Source: Ignavibacteriaceae bacterium (lineage in GTDB: Bacteria; Bacteroidota; Ignavibacteria; Ignavibacteriales; Ignavibacteriaceae). Taken from it: DNA of 64,000 bases. The stretch is taken from contig WBUK01000007.1 in assembly GCA_008933765.1 (NCBI GenBank), positions 81,939-145,938 on the forward strand, given 5' to 3'. This document shows, one piece after another, positions 8,786-18,335 of the stretch. Below the pieces are notes generated by a model that was not told the DNA's origin, did no database searches, and worked only from the letters and a program-made list of their open reading frames with translations. The translations under genes and the position numbers were made by a program. Within the stretch, counting starts at the first letter, position 1. Every line of letters starts with the position of its first letter.

Positions 8786-9816
8786 TCGAACACACCGTCA
8801 ATTTCAGAGCCACAAACCCCACATTTGTTGCCGGTCATGTTAACGGAAATTACCGAATGCCAGTCCCTTTCAATCACTTTGGAACTGCATTCGGGGCAGT
8901 AAGTAGTCTGCCCTTTGTTATCGTGCACATTCCCGGTGTAAACATATTTCATCCCGGCACTTAAGGCGATATCGCGCGCAGTCTGAAGTGTTGCAAAAGT
9001 AGTTCTCGCTCTGTCTTTCATCTTGAAATCAGGATGAAAAGCAGTGAAATGTATCGGCACTCTCTCCCCCAAATTGCTTACAATCCATTTAGTCATTTTA
9101 TTCAGTTCGTCTGGTGAATCATTTTCCCCGGGGATGAGTAAAGTTGTAAGTTCCAACCAGATCGAAGTTTTCTCTTTCATCCAGACAATGGTATCCAGCA
9201 CATCTTTAAGGCTCGAGCCGGTCAGTTTTCTGTAAAAATCTTCGGTAAATCCTTTCAGATCAATGTTTGCAGCAGAAGCACCCTTAAAAACTTCATCCCG
9301 TGCCGAAGCAGTTACATATCCTGCAGTTACAAAAACGGTATGTATCCCCTCTTCAACGGCAATATCAGTAATATCGCGCGCATATTCGGCAAAAATTACC
9401 GGGTCGTTGTATGTGAATGCAATCGAAGGTGTGTGGTGTCGCCTTGCGAGCGCTACAACATCCGTTGGCGAAGCATAATACGAATTTGATTCATCCAACT
9501 TTGCTTTGCTGATCGTCCAGTTTTGGCAAAATTTACATCCTAAGTTGCAACCTGCGGTTCCAAAGGAAAGAATCACTGAGCCCGGCAGGAAGTGGTTAAG
9601 TGGTTTTTTCTCAATCGGATCGACGGCAAACCCGGTGGGTCTTCCGTAACCAATGGAAACCAACTTGTTATTTTCGTTTTTTCTGATGAAACAAAAGCCA
9701 TGCTGCCCTTCACTCAGCTCGCAGTAGCGCGGGCAAAGCGTACAGAGAACCCTGCCGTTTTTAGTAAGCTCCCACCATTTCGCTACATGGTGTTTAGTTT
9801 TTACTTCGCTAATCAT
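8782..9816 (-). CDS. amrS: AmmeMemoRadiSam-system radical SAM enzyme
   Basis: 344 residues. The radical SAM cluster motif is present as CNLGCKFCQNW (CX3CX2C) around residue 80. The surrounding sequence (IEKKPLNHFLPGSVILSFGT) and the N-terminal cysteines (CTLCPRYCELSEGQHGFC) match the family found with AMMECR1 and Memo proteins. A C-terminal zinc-ribbon-like region carries CPEC and CGVCG. Its substrate is not established. Neither AMMECR1 nor Memo is encoded in this window. The gene overlaps the downstream glycosyltransferase by four bases. Confidence 0.93.
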   Translation of the reverse strand: MISEVKTKHHVAKWWELTKNGRVLCTLCPRYCELSEGQHGFCFIRKNENNKLVSIGYGRPTGFAVDPIEKKPLNHFLPGSVILSFGTAGCNLGCKFCQNWTISKAKLDESNSYYASPTDVVALARRHHTPSIAFTYNDPVIFAEYARDITDIAVEEGIHTVFVTAGYVTASARDEVFKGASAANIDLKGFTEDFYRKLTGSSLKDVLDTIVWMKEKTSIWLELTTLLIPGENDSPDELNKMTKWIVSNLGERVPIHFTAFHPDFKMKDRARTTFATLQTARDIALSAGMKYVYTGNVHDNKGQTTYCPECSSKVIERDWHSVISVNMTGNKCGVCGSEIDGVFE

Positions 9817-9924
9817 CGCTTCATCTCATTAAAATAAAACTATAAAACAATAAGTACTTTCTTAAATAAATCTCTTTTTAAATAAATTTTAATCCGGTTA
9901 AATAATTTTTAAAAAACTCTCTTT

Positions 9925-11409
9925 TTATATAATAAAAATCTTCAGTTTATTTGCTCTTCCCGTTTCAGCAACCGGTGTACCGGATGTGAAGATAACCACA
10001 TCTCCTTTTTTCGCAAGCCCCAGTTCAACTATTAATTTCGACGCTTCCGGTATTAAAATCTCCGAATCTCTGTCAAGATCGGGCATGAAAAGTGAAGAAA
10101 CACCCCAGTACAGACAAAGGTTGTTCATTGTCTCAAATTTGTCGGAAATGGCTATAATTCTTGATTGTGGGCGGTATTTCGAAAGACGGCGTGCTGTTCT
10201 TCCAAGCTCGGAGAAAACAACCACCGCAGAGGCACCTACCTCCCGGCTCATTTGAACTATCCCCTTGTTCACTGAATCAAACAATCGATCGAATCCGTCG
10301 TGAATGTAATCATATTCTACAACTCTGTTCCAATATTCGTGGACACCGGCATTTCTGACGATATTGTTCATAATTTCAACAGTTCTGACAGGAAATTTAC
10401 CGACGGATGTTTCAGCTGAAAGCATAACCACATCGGTCCCGTCCCACACTGCGTTTGCAACATCTGAAGCTTCAGCACGGGTGGGAATCGGGTTGTTCAC
10501 CATCGATTCCAACATCTGAGTTGCAGTAATAACAAGCTTGCCAACAGCGTTGCAACGGGTAATAATATTTTTTTGTATCAACGGAACATCCTGCGGATTC
10601 ATTTCCACACCCAAATCACCGCGGGCAACCATTATACCGTCAGATACTTGAAGAATCTCCTCAAAATTATCAACTGCTTCCTGCATTTCAATCTTTGCGA
10701 TAATCGGCGTGTTCACTCCCCTTTCATTCATCCAGCTGCGCAGACCGGTAATGTCCGAAGCACGACGCACAAAAGAAAGTGCCACAAAATCAACACGATG
10801 GTTCTCGTAAATATACGCCAGGTTTATCAAATCCTGTTCAGTTACCGATGGAGTAGAAAGCACCATCCCCGGCAGGTTCATCCCCTTTTTTGGTTTAAGC
10901 ACACCACCGTTGTCTATTCTGCAAACAACGGTGCGCTCTTCTAAATCCGTAACCGTAAGTCTTATTAGTCCATCGTCAATTAAGATTCTATCCCCTGTTT
11001 TTGCATCATCTGCCAATAATTTGTACGAAGTTGAAACCATTTCGCTCGTACCATCAATATCATCAATGGTAATGCGGAGTGTATCTCCGGATTTAATTTC
11101 AATTTCCGGTTTGCTAAGGTTACCAATTCTGATTTTTGGTCCCTGCAAATCGGCAAGAACTGCCAAAGAAGTCGATTCGGATTTGCAGGCTTCGTGAACA
11201 TTGAAGAAGATATTGTCAAAAAAAGCGTGTGTTCCGTGAGAAAAATTCAAGCGAACACCATCCATCCCTGCACGGATCATTTGTGCAATAACCGCTTTAT
11301 CTGAAGTTGCGGGACCGAGCGTGCACAAAATTTTTGTTCTCGCAAAGTGAAAACTGGAACCTTGTTGCGTCTCTTTTGGTTTTATACTCTTGAAATCATC
11401 GTTCATCAT
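9925..11409 (-). CDS. pyk: Pyruvate kinase
   Basis: 494 residues, the standard length. Motifs run in order: TKILCTLGPATSD and GVRLNFSHG at the N-terminus (substrate and K+ site); a B domain (residues about 90-190); IIAKIEMQEAVDNFEEIL with the catalytic Lys; MVARGDLGVEM binding the divalent metal; TRAEASDVANAVWDGTDVVM; and a C-terminal regulatory domain ending near VIFTSGTPVAETG. It makes pyruvate and ATP from phosphoenolpyruvate in the final step of glycolysis. Two adjacent ATGs (11409, 11406) could start it. The flanking gaps suggest it is transcribed alone. Confidence 0.97.
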   Translation of the reverse strand: MMNDDFKSIKPKETQQGSSFHFARTKILCTLGPATSDKAVIAQMIRAGMDGVRLNFSHGTHAFFDNIFFNVHEACKSESTSLAVLADLQGPKIRIGNLSKPEIEIKSGDTLRITIDDIDGTSEMVSTSYKLLADDAKTGDRILIDDGLIRLTVTDLEERTVVCRIDNGGVLKPKKGMNLPGMVLSTPSVTEQDLINLAYIYENHRVDFVALSFVRRASDITGLRSWMNERGVNTPIIAKIEMQEAVDNFEEILQVSDGIMVARGDLGVEMNPQDVPLIQKNIITRCNAVGKLVITATQMLESMVNNPIPTRAEASDVANAVWDGTDVVMLSAETSVGKFPVRTVEIMNNIVRNAGVHEYWNRVVEYDYIHDGFDRLFDSVNKGIVQMSREVGASAVVVFSELGRTARRLSKYRPQSRIIAISDKFETMNNLCLYWGVSSLFMPDLDRDSEILIPEASKLIVELGLAKKGDVVIFTSGTPVAETGRANKLKIFII

Positions 11410-11673
11410 TTGATTAACCTTTTAGAAAAGTTATATAATCCCGTTTCATTGGTAAATACCCAACTCTTAGGCAAAAGCCCGTTTGTGAGTAAAAACCCAT
11501 CCGGCGGGCAAAAAATCTTAAAAAGTTAAATCAATTTAATAAATTCTTCTGATGAGTGATAATATTATTAACAAATTTTATTCAACGGGTGCAACTTGGA
11601 AGCTCAAGCTTTTAACTTTAGTGTGACAGCAGTCATATTTAAAGGGATAAAAGCTGGAATGTGACCGATGTTA

Positions 11674-11704
11674 TTTCTCGTTAACTCGTAAAAGTTTATC
11701 TTTG
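11674..11704 (+). promoter_or_regulatory. Bacteroidota-type promoter for the small membrane protein
   Basis: TTTC at 11674-11677 is spaced 19 bases from TATCTTTG at 11697-11704, close to the TTTG-N19-TAnnTTTG consensus of the Bacteroidota housekeeping sigma factor. It gives a leader of about 25 nt before the ATG at 11737. Confidence 0.4.
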
Positions 11705-11736
11705 CGATGTGAAATTATCAAATTAAACCTTAACTA

Positions 11737-11925
11737 ATGAGCAATAAAAATTTTTTCAACTGGGATGTCAAAACAGGTGACTATCTCAGAGACGAAGAAT
11801 ACGATAAGTTATATCTGAGTAATAAACGACATGAGAAGTTAATAAAAACTGCTTCATGGATCGGCGCGGCGGTTGTTATCGCTGCTATTTTCTTCATTGT
11901 GTTGGAGACCCTTACAAAAGTTTAA
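11737..11925 (+). CDS. Small single-pass membrane protein, paralogue of 46466-46663
   Basis: 62 residues. The N-terminal half is polar and aromatic (FFNWDVKTGDYLRDEEYDKLY), followed by a basic linker (KRHEKLIK) and one transmembrane helix (about 38-58, WIGAAVVIAAIFFIVLETL). The second copy at 46466-46663 shares F-NW, GDY-R, YDKLY and K--EK-I in the same order, which argues strongly that both are real genes. No function is known to me. By the positive-inside rule the N-terminus should be cytoplasmic. It is followed by a strong terminator at 11999-12023, so it is a single-gene unit. Confidence 0.8.
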   Translation: MSNKNFFNWDVKTGDYLRDEEYDKLYLSNKRHEKLIKTASWIGAAVVIAAIFFIVLETLTKV

Positions 11926-11998
11926 CACAAATTGTGTTTTAACATTGTGGTTACTTTGTTTTTCAGAACTTTGTGCCGCAGTGAACCTTTTGAATTTA

Positions 11999-12023
11999 AG
12001 CCGTGGAAAACACGGCTTTTTTT
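11999..12023 (+). terminator. Rho-independent terminator
   Basis: Stem AGCCGTG/CACGGCT with loop GAAAA, followed by a run of seven T. It terminates the small membrane protein gene. Confidence 0.85.
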
Positions 12024-12186
12024 GTTTTGCAGTTTTTCTCACCCATTCCTTCCCAAAAAAATTTGTTTCTATTTTTTTTATCCTTTCATAATTGAAATAT
12101 TTTATTTATTTTTCAGGTTAGTCCTTTTGTACTTATTATTCGGGCATATTAAATTCTAATCATCATCAAAAAATAGTAATCGCGTA

Positions 12187-14040
12187 ATGTCTATAACTAA
12201 GAGCCTTTCCTTAGAAGAAATGATTTCATTTGATTTCTATTTTGAAAATTCAACTGATTTCATCTGCGTAATCGATAAAAACGGCAAATTCATAAAGGTA
12301 AACCCTATCTTTTCTACAAAATTGGGCTACAGCAGCGATCAAATAATTGGAGAGCCGTTCATTAATTTTGTCCACCCTGAAGATGTTTCAATTTCCATTC
12401 TGAATTTCGAAAAAGTTTTCGGTGGAATGACTGATTTGACAATGATTAACCGCTATCGAAAGTCAGATGGCTCTTATATCTTCGTTGAATGGCAAGCCCA
12501 TGTCTTCCCTGATGTAATGGTTGCTCAGGGGGTTGATGTTACAGAAAAAATGAACCTTGAACAAGAACTTAAGGAAAGTATTGAGCGACTGCGAAGAGTT
12601 TTTGATAATTCGCCCAATATGGTCGCACTTCTTGATGCCGAAACCCATAAGTACCTTGAATTTAACAAACAAATGGAAATTGCAACCGGGAGAACCCGGA
12701 AAGATTTATTGGGGCAAGAGTATTGTATCTACCCATTATGGCACGATAAAGACCAAAGAGATATTTTCTTCAGAAAGGTGAAAGAAGATAAGCAAGTTAC
12801 CAATTTTACCGCTGAGCTACAACCCTTTGGAAAAGAGATACGAAAATATTTAGTCTCCGGTGGTTTGATTGATTACAAAGATCAGAAGCAGATGGTGGTG
12901 ATTGCCACAGATTTCACCGCGTACTATAAAAAGGAGAATGGACTTAGAGAAAGTGAAAAAAGAATAGCCGACCTTTTCGATAATATGGTCGAGTTCTTTA
13001 CGCTCTACAAAATTACCGATGATAAAAAAGACCTGATTTTCATTCAGGCGAATAAAGCCTATCTTCAAAATTATGATTTTGCAGTAAAAGAGTTATCAAT
13101 TGGTAAAAAGTGGAGTGAAGTTAATGAAAAAGCGGACATGGCTCAAATGGCTGCTTTTATCAGCTTAGTTGAAAAAGAACATCCCAAAAAATTCACTATG
13201 AAGCACGCAGGGAGCGATCGCTGGATAAAAGGCTCGGCGTATATTCCCTCTCCCGGTTATCTTGCTCTGCTTTTCTCAGATATAACAGAAGAAAAACGCA
13301 CCCAGGATTTGGTGCTGCAGCAAAAAGAGGAACTTGAAGCTGCGGCAAAAGAAAAAGATGCACTTATATCGGTCTTGGTTCATGATTTAAGGAGCCCGTT
13401 CGGTGCTCTGCTTAATTTTTCTGAAATTTTCAGAGATGAGATAGATGAACTTTCTAAAGAAGAGATCAAAGAAATGGCAACGAGTGTTTCTTCGCTTATC
13501 TCTTCGGCATATTCCAACATGAATGAGATGATCGAATATGTTTTGCACCAACGCGGCTTATCCAAAATTGAAAAATCGAAGATGGATGTCTGTGCTGTTG
13601 CTAAAAGAGCCACAGCATTTTTAAAAGGTAGTTACGAAGGGAAGAAAATAGAATTAAATGTTGCTAACGGAAAGTACCTTGATATTAATGCAGACCCGAA
13701 AAAAGTAGAATCAATCTTTTCAAACCTTATTTCGAATGCTATTAAATTTACCCCACGAGGCGGGAAAATTGATGTAACCTTTGAAGATAAGGGTGATTTT
13801 GTCCAATGTACTGTTTCAGATACGGGTATTGGTGTTCCGGAAGAATCTAAGGACTCACTCTTTTCAGTAGAGTCAAAATTAAAAAGAAAAGGTACCGAGG
13901 GAGAAGCAAGCTCCGGGATGGGTTTACTTCTTTGCAAAGAGTTCGTTACTCTTCACAACGGTGAAATCAGATGCGAAAACAACCCGGGAGGCGGCACTTC
14001 ATTTATCTTCACCCTCGAAAAAAATGGGGTACACAACTAA
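12187..14040 (+). CDS. Soluble PAS-domain sensor histidine kinase
   Basis: 617 residues with no signal peptide or transmembrane helix, so it senses in the cytoplasm. Three PAS domains are suggested: about 12-120 (ICVIDKNGKFIKVNPIFS), 125-255 (MVALLDAETHKYLEFNKQM) and 260-370 (FFTLYKITDDKKDLIFIQANK). A HisKA domain carries the phosphoacceptor His in SVLVHDLRSPFGALLNFSE. The ATPase domain shows the N box (NLISNAIKFTPRGG), G1 (DTGIGVP) and G2 (SSGMGLLLCKEF). No response regulator is adjacent, so the partner is unknown. Its stop codon overlaps the convergent protease gene by four bases. Confidence 0.93.
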   Translation: MSITKSLSLEEMISFDFYFENSTDFICVIDKNGKFIKVNPIFSTKLGYSSDQIIGEPFINFVHPEDVSISILNFEKVFGGMTDLTMINRYRKSDGSYIFVEWQAHVFPDVMVAQGVDVTEKMNLEQELKESIERLRRVFDNSPNMVALLDAETHKYLEFNKQMEIATGRTRKDLLGQEYCIYPLWHDKDQRDIFFRKVKEDKQVTNFTAELQPFGKEIRKYLVSGGLIDYKDQKQMVVIATDFTAYYKKENGLRESEKRIADLFDNMVEFFTLYKITDDKKDLIFIQANKAYLQNYDFAVKELSIGKKWSEVNEKADMAQMAAFISLVEKEHPKKFTMKHAGSDRWIKGSAYIPSPGYLALLFSDITEEKRTQDLVLQQKEELEAAAKEKDALISVLVHDLRSPFGALLNFSEIFRDEIDELSKEEIKEMATSVSSLISSAYSNMNEMIEYVLHQRGLSKIEKSKMDVCAVAKRATAFLKGSYEGKKIELNVANGKYLDINADPKKVESIFSNLISNAIKFTPRGGKIDVTFEDKGDFVQCTVSDTGIGVPEESKDSLFSVESKLKRKGTEGEASSGMGLLLCKEFVTLHNGEIRCENNPGGGTSFIFTLEKNGVHN

Positions 14041-16556
14041 GGTTGCGAATCAGTTCCTGAACCGCTCAAAATAGTAGAGTTTGGTACCGGTGGTTCTTTT
14101 GTAGCCGATGAGTGTTGCTTCTGGCTTTTGTCAAGTTTAAAAGGGTCTTTATTAAACATATACATCTTTTTAAGATTTTGTGTTGCAATGCCGTAAATCG
14201 TGTTGCGCGGGTAACACCCATCTTCGCTTATCTCACCTGCTTTCACACCCATAAGAATTTCCAATGCCTCAGACAGATTTGTAACCGGGTAGATATGAAA
14301 CTCACCATTGCGGGCTGCTTCCATTACTTCTTCTTCAAGCATGAGGTTGTCAATGTTCGATGCAGGAATAATCACTCCTTGTCCGCGTGTTAATCCCTTA
14401 GCTTTACATATTTTGAAAAAACCTTCAATTTTTTCATTCACACCGCCAATTGGCTGCACTACCCCCTTTTGATTTAAGGAACCCGTCACCGCAATCGATT
14501 GGTTAATCGGCAACCGGGTGATTCCGGAAATAATAGCTGCTAACTCTGCAATTGAGGCAGAATCCCCATCAATACTTCCGTAAGATTGCTCGAAAACAAT
14601 GTTAGTTGTAATGGATAAAGGGGTTAAATGCGAGAATTTTTCGCGTAGAAATCCGGAAATTATCTGAATCGCCTTGTCGTGTGTTTTGCCCGAGAGCCGC
14701 GATTCCTTTTCCACATTAATAATAATGCCGTTTCCCGGCGCCACCGAGCTTGAAATCCTGACCGGTTTACCAAAAGCAATCAGATCGTTTCCGTAAACCG
14801 CCAAACCATTTACCTGCCCAATTTTCTTGCCGGTGGTGTCGATGAATATTTTGTTTTCTGTTATCATTTCGTGAAGTTTTCCCTCTAAGAGTGCATGTCG
14901 TTCCTTAGCTTTTGCAAAAGCTTTGCGCACATGTTCAGAGCGAACCTTCCCTGAACCATCTTCACCCGCCCAGAACGAGGCTTCCCGCACAATATCTGCA
15001 ATAACGGAAAACCGTGAGGTTAACTTATCTTTCGAGCCTGCTAACCGGGCGGCAAGCTCCATCACGGAGGCAATAGCCGATTTATGAAACTCTCTTAGGT
15101 GTTCTTCTGAGATAATTTTTTTTATCACATGCGCAAATTGCACAAGCACTTCTTTCGTGCGATTAACCTCATAATCAAACTCCGCCAACACTTTGAATAT
15201 CTTTTTGAAGTCATCTTCACGGTCAGCAAGCAAAGAATAGATATAGGAATTGCCGACTAAAATCACTTTCAGATCGATCGGAATCGATTCCGGCTTAAGG
15301 GATGAAGGCGGCATCTGATAGTAGATGTGGTTATCCTGTATATCCAGCAGCATGTAGGTGAGGGCTCGCTTCAGTTTTAGCCAAACACCCGGTACCTCGA
15401 AAAGGTGCCCCACCCTAAGCACTAAAAATCCGCCATTTGCACGCAACATAGAGCCGGCTTTTATGTTCATAAAATCAGAATACCAGTTGCCGTGGCGGTC
15501 GGGGGTTCTTTCAATCGTTCCAAACAACGAGAGCATTGAAGGCGACTTTTCAATAACCACGGGCACCGATGTAACACCCGCATTATCTAAGATCACATTC
15601 ACATCATAAGCACGGAAAGGGTCAATCGGGAAAGTTTCGGCTAATGCTTCAGGGGAAGCCTGCGACACTTTAAAAATCTGTATGCTCGAAAGAAGGTCTT
15701 TTTCCAAAGAATCAAGCCAACTCAACACATTCTCTTCTGTGTAAGCCTCCCGTAACTGGTTCAGTGCACCTTTTACGAATGCATCAGCCTCCTGTTGCTC
15801 AAGATTTCTGATTTCAGTGTGAAGGTCCTGAGCAATTTTCACATGCTTTTTCACCAAAGTTATCAGGTCGTGCTGCCTGCGGGTGTAGTTTTCGTATATT
15901 TTTTCAGCGGCTTTTTTCGTGATTGATTTTTTTTCAATCAGCTCGTCAATTTGTGAAATAAGTACGGGCTTACCCTCGATAACGGGCATAATTTCAGGGT
16001 GAACGCCATCTTCCCCCTGAACCTGCCCAAGCGTAAGCCCATCTTTATTAATCATTTTTTCAAAATCTTGAATCAACTGCTGTTCAACTTTTGCATACTT
16101 GTTTACTGTAGCAGCCTTTTTTTGGTTAAAAGATTCAGATTCAAGCAGTTGCGGAATCCGCTCCCTCAGCAGCGAAATTAACGCATTAACTTCATACTTA
16201 AATTTAAGGGCTTTCCCCGCCTTAAAAGTAAGCAGAATAGGCATATCCGGGTTACGAAAGTTGTTCACATACGCATAATCTGAAAGATCAGGCGTTTGCT
16301 TCAACATCGTTTCCAGTATTTTCTTCACCGTGGTCGCTTTGCCCGTTCCCGCCAATCCGGCAATATAAATATTATATCCGGGCGAGTGTAACCCAACGCC
16401 AAGCTTAAGCGCCTCAAGCGCCCGATCCTGCCCTATGATGTCTTCAAGGGGCCTTATCTCGGCGGTTGATTCAAATTTAAAAGTTGAAAGGTTACATTTC
16501 CATCTGTAGGCAGAGGGTTTAAGTTCGGGGTGCTTTTTAGCCGGTGAAGGTTTCAT
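14037..16556 (-). CDS. LonB/LonC-like ATP-dependent protease (AAA_32 family)
   Basis: 839 residues. The N-terminal AAA+ part has Walker A in YIAGLAGTGKATTVKK (about residue 65), and a long coiled or helical insertion spans about 140-290. A C-terminal Lon protease domain has the catalytic Ser in GDSASIAELAAI and the catalytic Lys in GVNEKIEGFFKICK, so the Ser-Lys dyad is intact. It lacks the classical Lon substrate-binding N-domain. Enzymes of this type degrade damaged or specific proteins in the cytoplasm. The last 50 residues are low-complexity and Ser/Pro-rich and look dispensable. The gene converges on the PAS histidine kinase, and the two stop codons overlap. Confidence 0.92.
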   Translation of the reverse strand: MKPSPAKKHPELKPSAYRWKCNLSTFKFESTAEIRPLEDIIGQDRALEALKLGVGLHSPGYNIYIAGLAGTGKATTVKKILETMLKQTPDLSDYAYVNNFRNPDMPILLTFKAGKALKFKYEVNALISLLRERIPQLLESESFNQKKAATVNKYAKVEQQLIQDFEKMINKDGLTLGQVQGEDGVHPEIMPVIEGKPVLISQIDELIEKKSITKKAAEKIYENYTRRQHDLITLVKKHVKIAQDLHTEIRNLEQQEADAFVKGALNQLREAYTEENVLSWLDSLEKDLLSSIQIFKVSQASPEALAETFPIDPFRAYDVNVILDNAGVTSVPVVIEKSPSMLSLFGTIERTPDRHGNWYSDFMNIKAGSMLRANGGFLVLRVGHLFEVPGVWLKLKRALTYMLLDIQDNHIYYQMPPSSLKPESIPIDLKVILVGNSYIYSLLADREDDFKKIFKVLAEFDYEVNRTKEVLVQFAHVIKKIISEEHLREFHKSAIASVMELAARLAGSKDKLTSRFSVIADIVREASFWAGEDGSGKVRSEHVRKAFAKAKERHALLEGKLHEMITENKIFIDTTGKKIGQVNGLAVYGNDLIAFGKPVRISSSVAPGNGIIINVEKESRLSGKTHDKAIQIISGFLREKFSHLTPLSITTNIVFEQSYGSIDGDSASIAELAAIISGITRLPINQSIAVTGSLNQKGVVQPIGGVNEKIEGFFKICKAKGLTRGQGVIIPASNIDNLMLEEEVMEAARNGEFHIYPVTNLSEALEILMGVKAGEISEDGCYPRNTIYGIATQNLKKMYMFNKDPFKLDKSQKQHSSATKEPPVPNSTILSGSGTDSQP

Positions 16557-16601
16557 CGTAAATTCTGCAAATTTGAAAAAATGTTTTAAAAGAATTGTTG
16601 A

Positions 16602-16838
16602 TTATGCGGGTGGATTCCAGGTTTCTAAGTTAAGTTTCAACTCTTTTTCCAACAGAGTTTTAATTTCTTTGACCCGGAGTGCCGTTCTGTTCAGGGTTGA
16701 ATATGTGTTGTCAACATAGATACGAAGTTCCTCAAGATTGTGTCCGTCCGGTTTCAGATGAATAGCCTCCACCATATCTTTGAAAATAGCGTCTAACGCT
16801 TCAATTGCAACTTTATATTTTTCCATTGACTTATCCAT
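16602..16838 (-). CDS. Small helical hypothetical protein
   Basis: 78 residues from the ATG at 16838, which has GGAGAAG just upstream; the longer TTG start would use that same sequence as coding. The protein is Glu/Lys/Leu-rich and almost certainly all-helical (VAIEALDAIFKDMVEAIHLK, then RTALRVKEIKTLLEKELKL), ending in a short WNPPA tail. No known domain is recognised. It lies upstream of the Lon-like protease gene on the same strand with a 45-bp gap, so the two may be co-transcribed. Confidence 0.65.
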   Translation of the reverse strand: MDKSMEKYKVAIEALDAIFKDMVEAIHLKPDGHNLEELRIYVDNTYSTLNRTALRVKEIKTLLEKELKLNLETWNPPA

Positions 16839-16987
16839 TTTCTTCTCCAAAAAATAATATTGAATTGGTATTCAAAGATAATAATTTTTTTTATGATGTG
16901 TAAACTTTAATTTTAGGTAACCGAAAATAAACCGTAAAGTGCAGACACCGGCCGGCAAACTTTAAATGCAGAAACCGGCTGATATAC

Positions 16988-17021
16988 AAAAAAAATGCCG
17001 TCTGTTCATCAGACGGCACTT
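16988..17021 (-). terminator. Terminator of the cyanophycinase/PorV operon
   Basis: Read on the minus strand: stem TGCCGTCTG/CAGACGGCA around an ATGAA loop, followed by eight T. It closes the minus-strand operon whose last gene ends at 17320. Confidence 0.88.
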
Positions 17022-17055
17022 TGGGAATTGTCGGTTTAACTTTCTCCGGCAGCAG

Positions 17056-17290
17056 TTTCCTTAGCTATTAACCACAGGATAAAACTTTGCTTTTGTCAAA
17101 TATTCATCCGCTTTCCTTAGCTATTAACCACAGGATAAAACTTTGCTTTTGTCAAATATTCATCCGCTTTCCTTAGCTATTAACCACAAGAGAAAACCTT
17201 GCTTTAATCAAATATTCATCTGCTTTCCTTAGCTGTTAACCACAGGATAAAACTTTGCTTTTATTAAATATTCATCTGCTTCTTTAACTG
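17056..17290. repeat. Four tandem copies of a 56-bp unit
   Basis: Copies begin tttccttagct at 17056, 17112, 17168 and 17224, an exact 56-bp period, and a degenerate fifth fragment follows. The first two are near identical; the later ones carry a few substitutions. They fill the transcribed gap between the PorV-like gene and its terminator. Confidence 0.95.
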
Positions 17291-17319
17291 CTGACCAAAA
17301 GTTAAAAACCCAGGCAGGC

Positions 17320-18315
17320 TTAAAACCTTACACCGAGTGAAATCCTCTGCACATTTGGCAGAATATCGTAAACCGAGTATGAATAATCAAAAGAGAAAAG
17401 CGTGCTTCCCACAGGGATGTTCGCACCAGCTCCGAAGGTGTATTTCTCATCATCGTAGTTATATCTGTATCCGCCGCGCAGGAAAACACGATCAAAAACC
17501 GACACTTCCGTTCCGAAATTAACACGCTCCAAGTTATCGTTCGGGTGCGTAACATCGATTGCGCCTCGCATCTTTATAAAGTTGTAATGAAATATATCCA
17601 TCGCAACGCCCACCTGGAAGTGAAGCGGCAACGAGAAATCTTCAGTGTTCAACTTAACAGGCGCAAGCCTCGAATTCGGCACGGTCTCATCTTTGAGTAT
17701 GCTGTAGTTCAAATCGGGACCGTCGAACCGCATGTCGGGCCCAAAATTACTCATACTCATTGCAATTGTAAGGTTGTTGAAATCGAGTTTATATTGCGTG
17801 CCGACATCAATCGAGATTCCGCTTGCGGTTTCGTTCCAAATCCGTTGGTTCACATATTTAATGGAAACACCGACGCGGAACTGCTCAGTCAGCCTTCTTG
17901 CGTACGAAACACCGAGCGCCAAATCGGCAGCGTCGTAAAACCTGCCGGTTCCGTTAGGTTGTTTCTCAGTGGTGATCTCAATTTTACCTGTTGAAAACGA
18001 AATAAAGTGCACACCAAGCACACCGTTATCACCGCCGAGGTTGTAGGCTGCTGCAGCGGCATTGAGGTCAAACAAACCGAACCAGTCTAAGTTGGTGAAA
18101 TGCATATCAACATTTCCCACCTGCGAAATCCCGGCGGGGTTCCAGAATGCAGAAGAGGCATCATCAGTATAGGCAATGGAAGCGCCCGCCATTGCAGTTT
18201 GCCGTGCACCCACGGGTATCTGCAGAAATTGAGCGCCGGATGTGCCCAGATTCGAGTATTGAGCCACGATCGGAAATGTTGTTATAAGAACGATCAGGGT
18301 TATCATTATTTTCAT
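17320..18315 (-). CDS. PorV/PorQ-family outer-membrane beta-barrel protein (UPF0164)
   Basis: 331 residues. The signal peptide ends near IVAQ (residue 19), followed by the family hallmark LQIPVGARQTAMAGASIAYT with DDASSAFWNPAGI (about residues 32-60), then alternating beta strands ending in aromatic Arg-Phe (VQRISLGVRF). PorV is the T9SS component that shuttles cargo to the attachment complex, and PorQ is a relative. Ignavibacteria carry many paralogues, so this copy may serve one secretion partner. AAGGAG precedes the start. It follows the large exported protein by 20 bp and is the last gene of the operon. A cargo-specific assembly role is inference. Confidence 0.9.
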   Translation of the reverse strand: MKIMITLIVLITTFPIVAQYSNLGTSGAQFLQIPVGARQTAMAGASIAYTDDASSAFWNPAGISQVGNVDMHFTNLDWFGLFDLNAAAAAYNLGGDNGVLGVHFISFSTGKIEITTEKQPNGTGRFYDAADLALGVSYARRLTEQFRVGVSIKYVNQRIWNETASGISIDVGTQYKLDFNNLTIAMSMSNFGPDMRFDGPDLNYSILKDETVPNSRLAPVKLNTEDFSLPLHFQVGVAMDIFHYNFIKMRGAIDVTHPNDNLERVNFGTEVSVFDRVFLRGGYRYNYDDEKYTFGAGANIPVGSTLFSFDYSYSVYDILPNVQRISLGVRF

Positions 18316-18335
18316 TTTTAATCTCCTTGACCTGT

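Noticed and set aside
17056..17290. CRISPR-like array
   Set aside because: Units are 56 bp and directly adjacent with no unique spacers; no cas genes are nearby.
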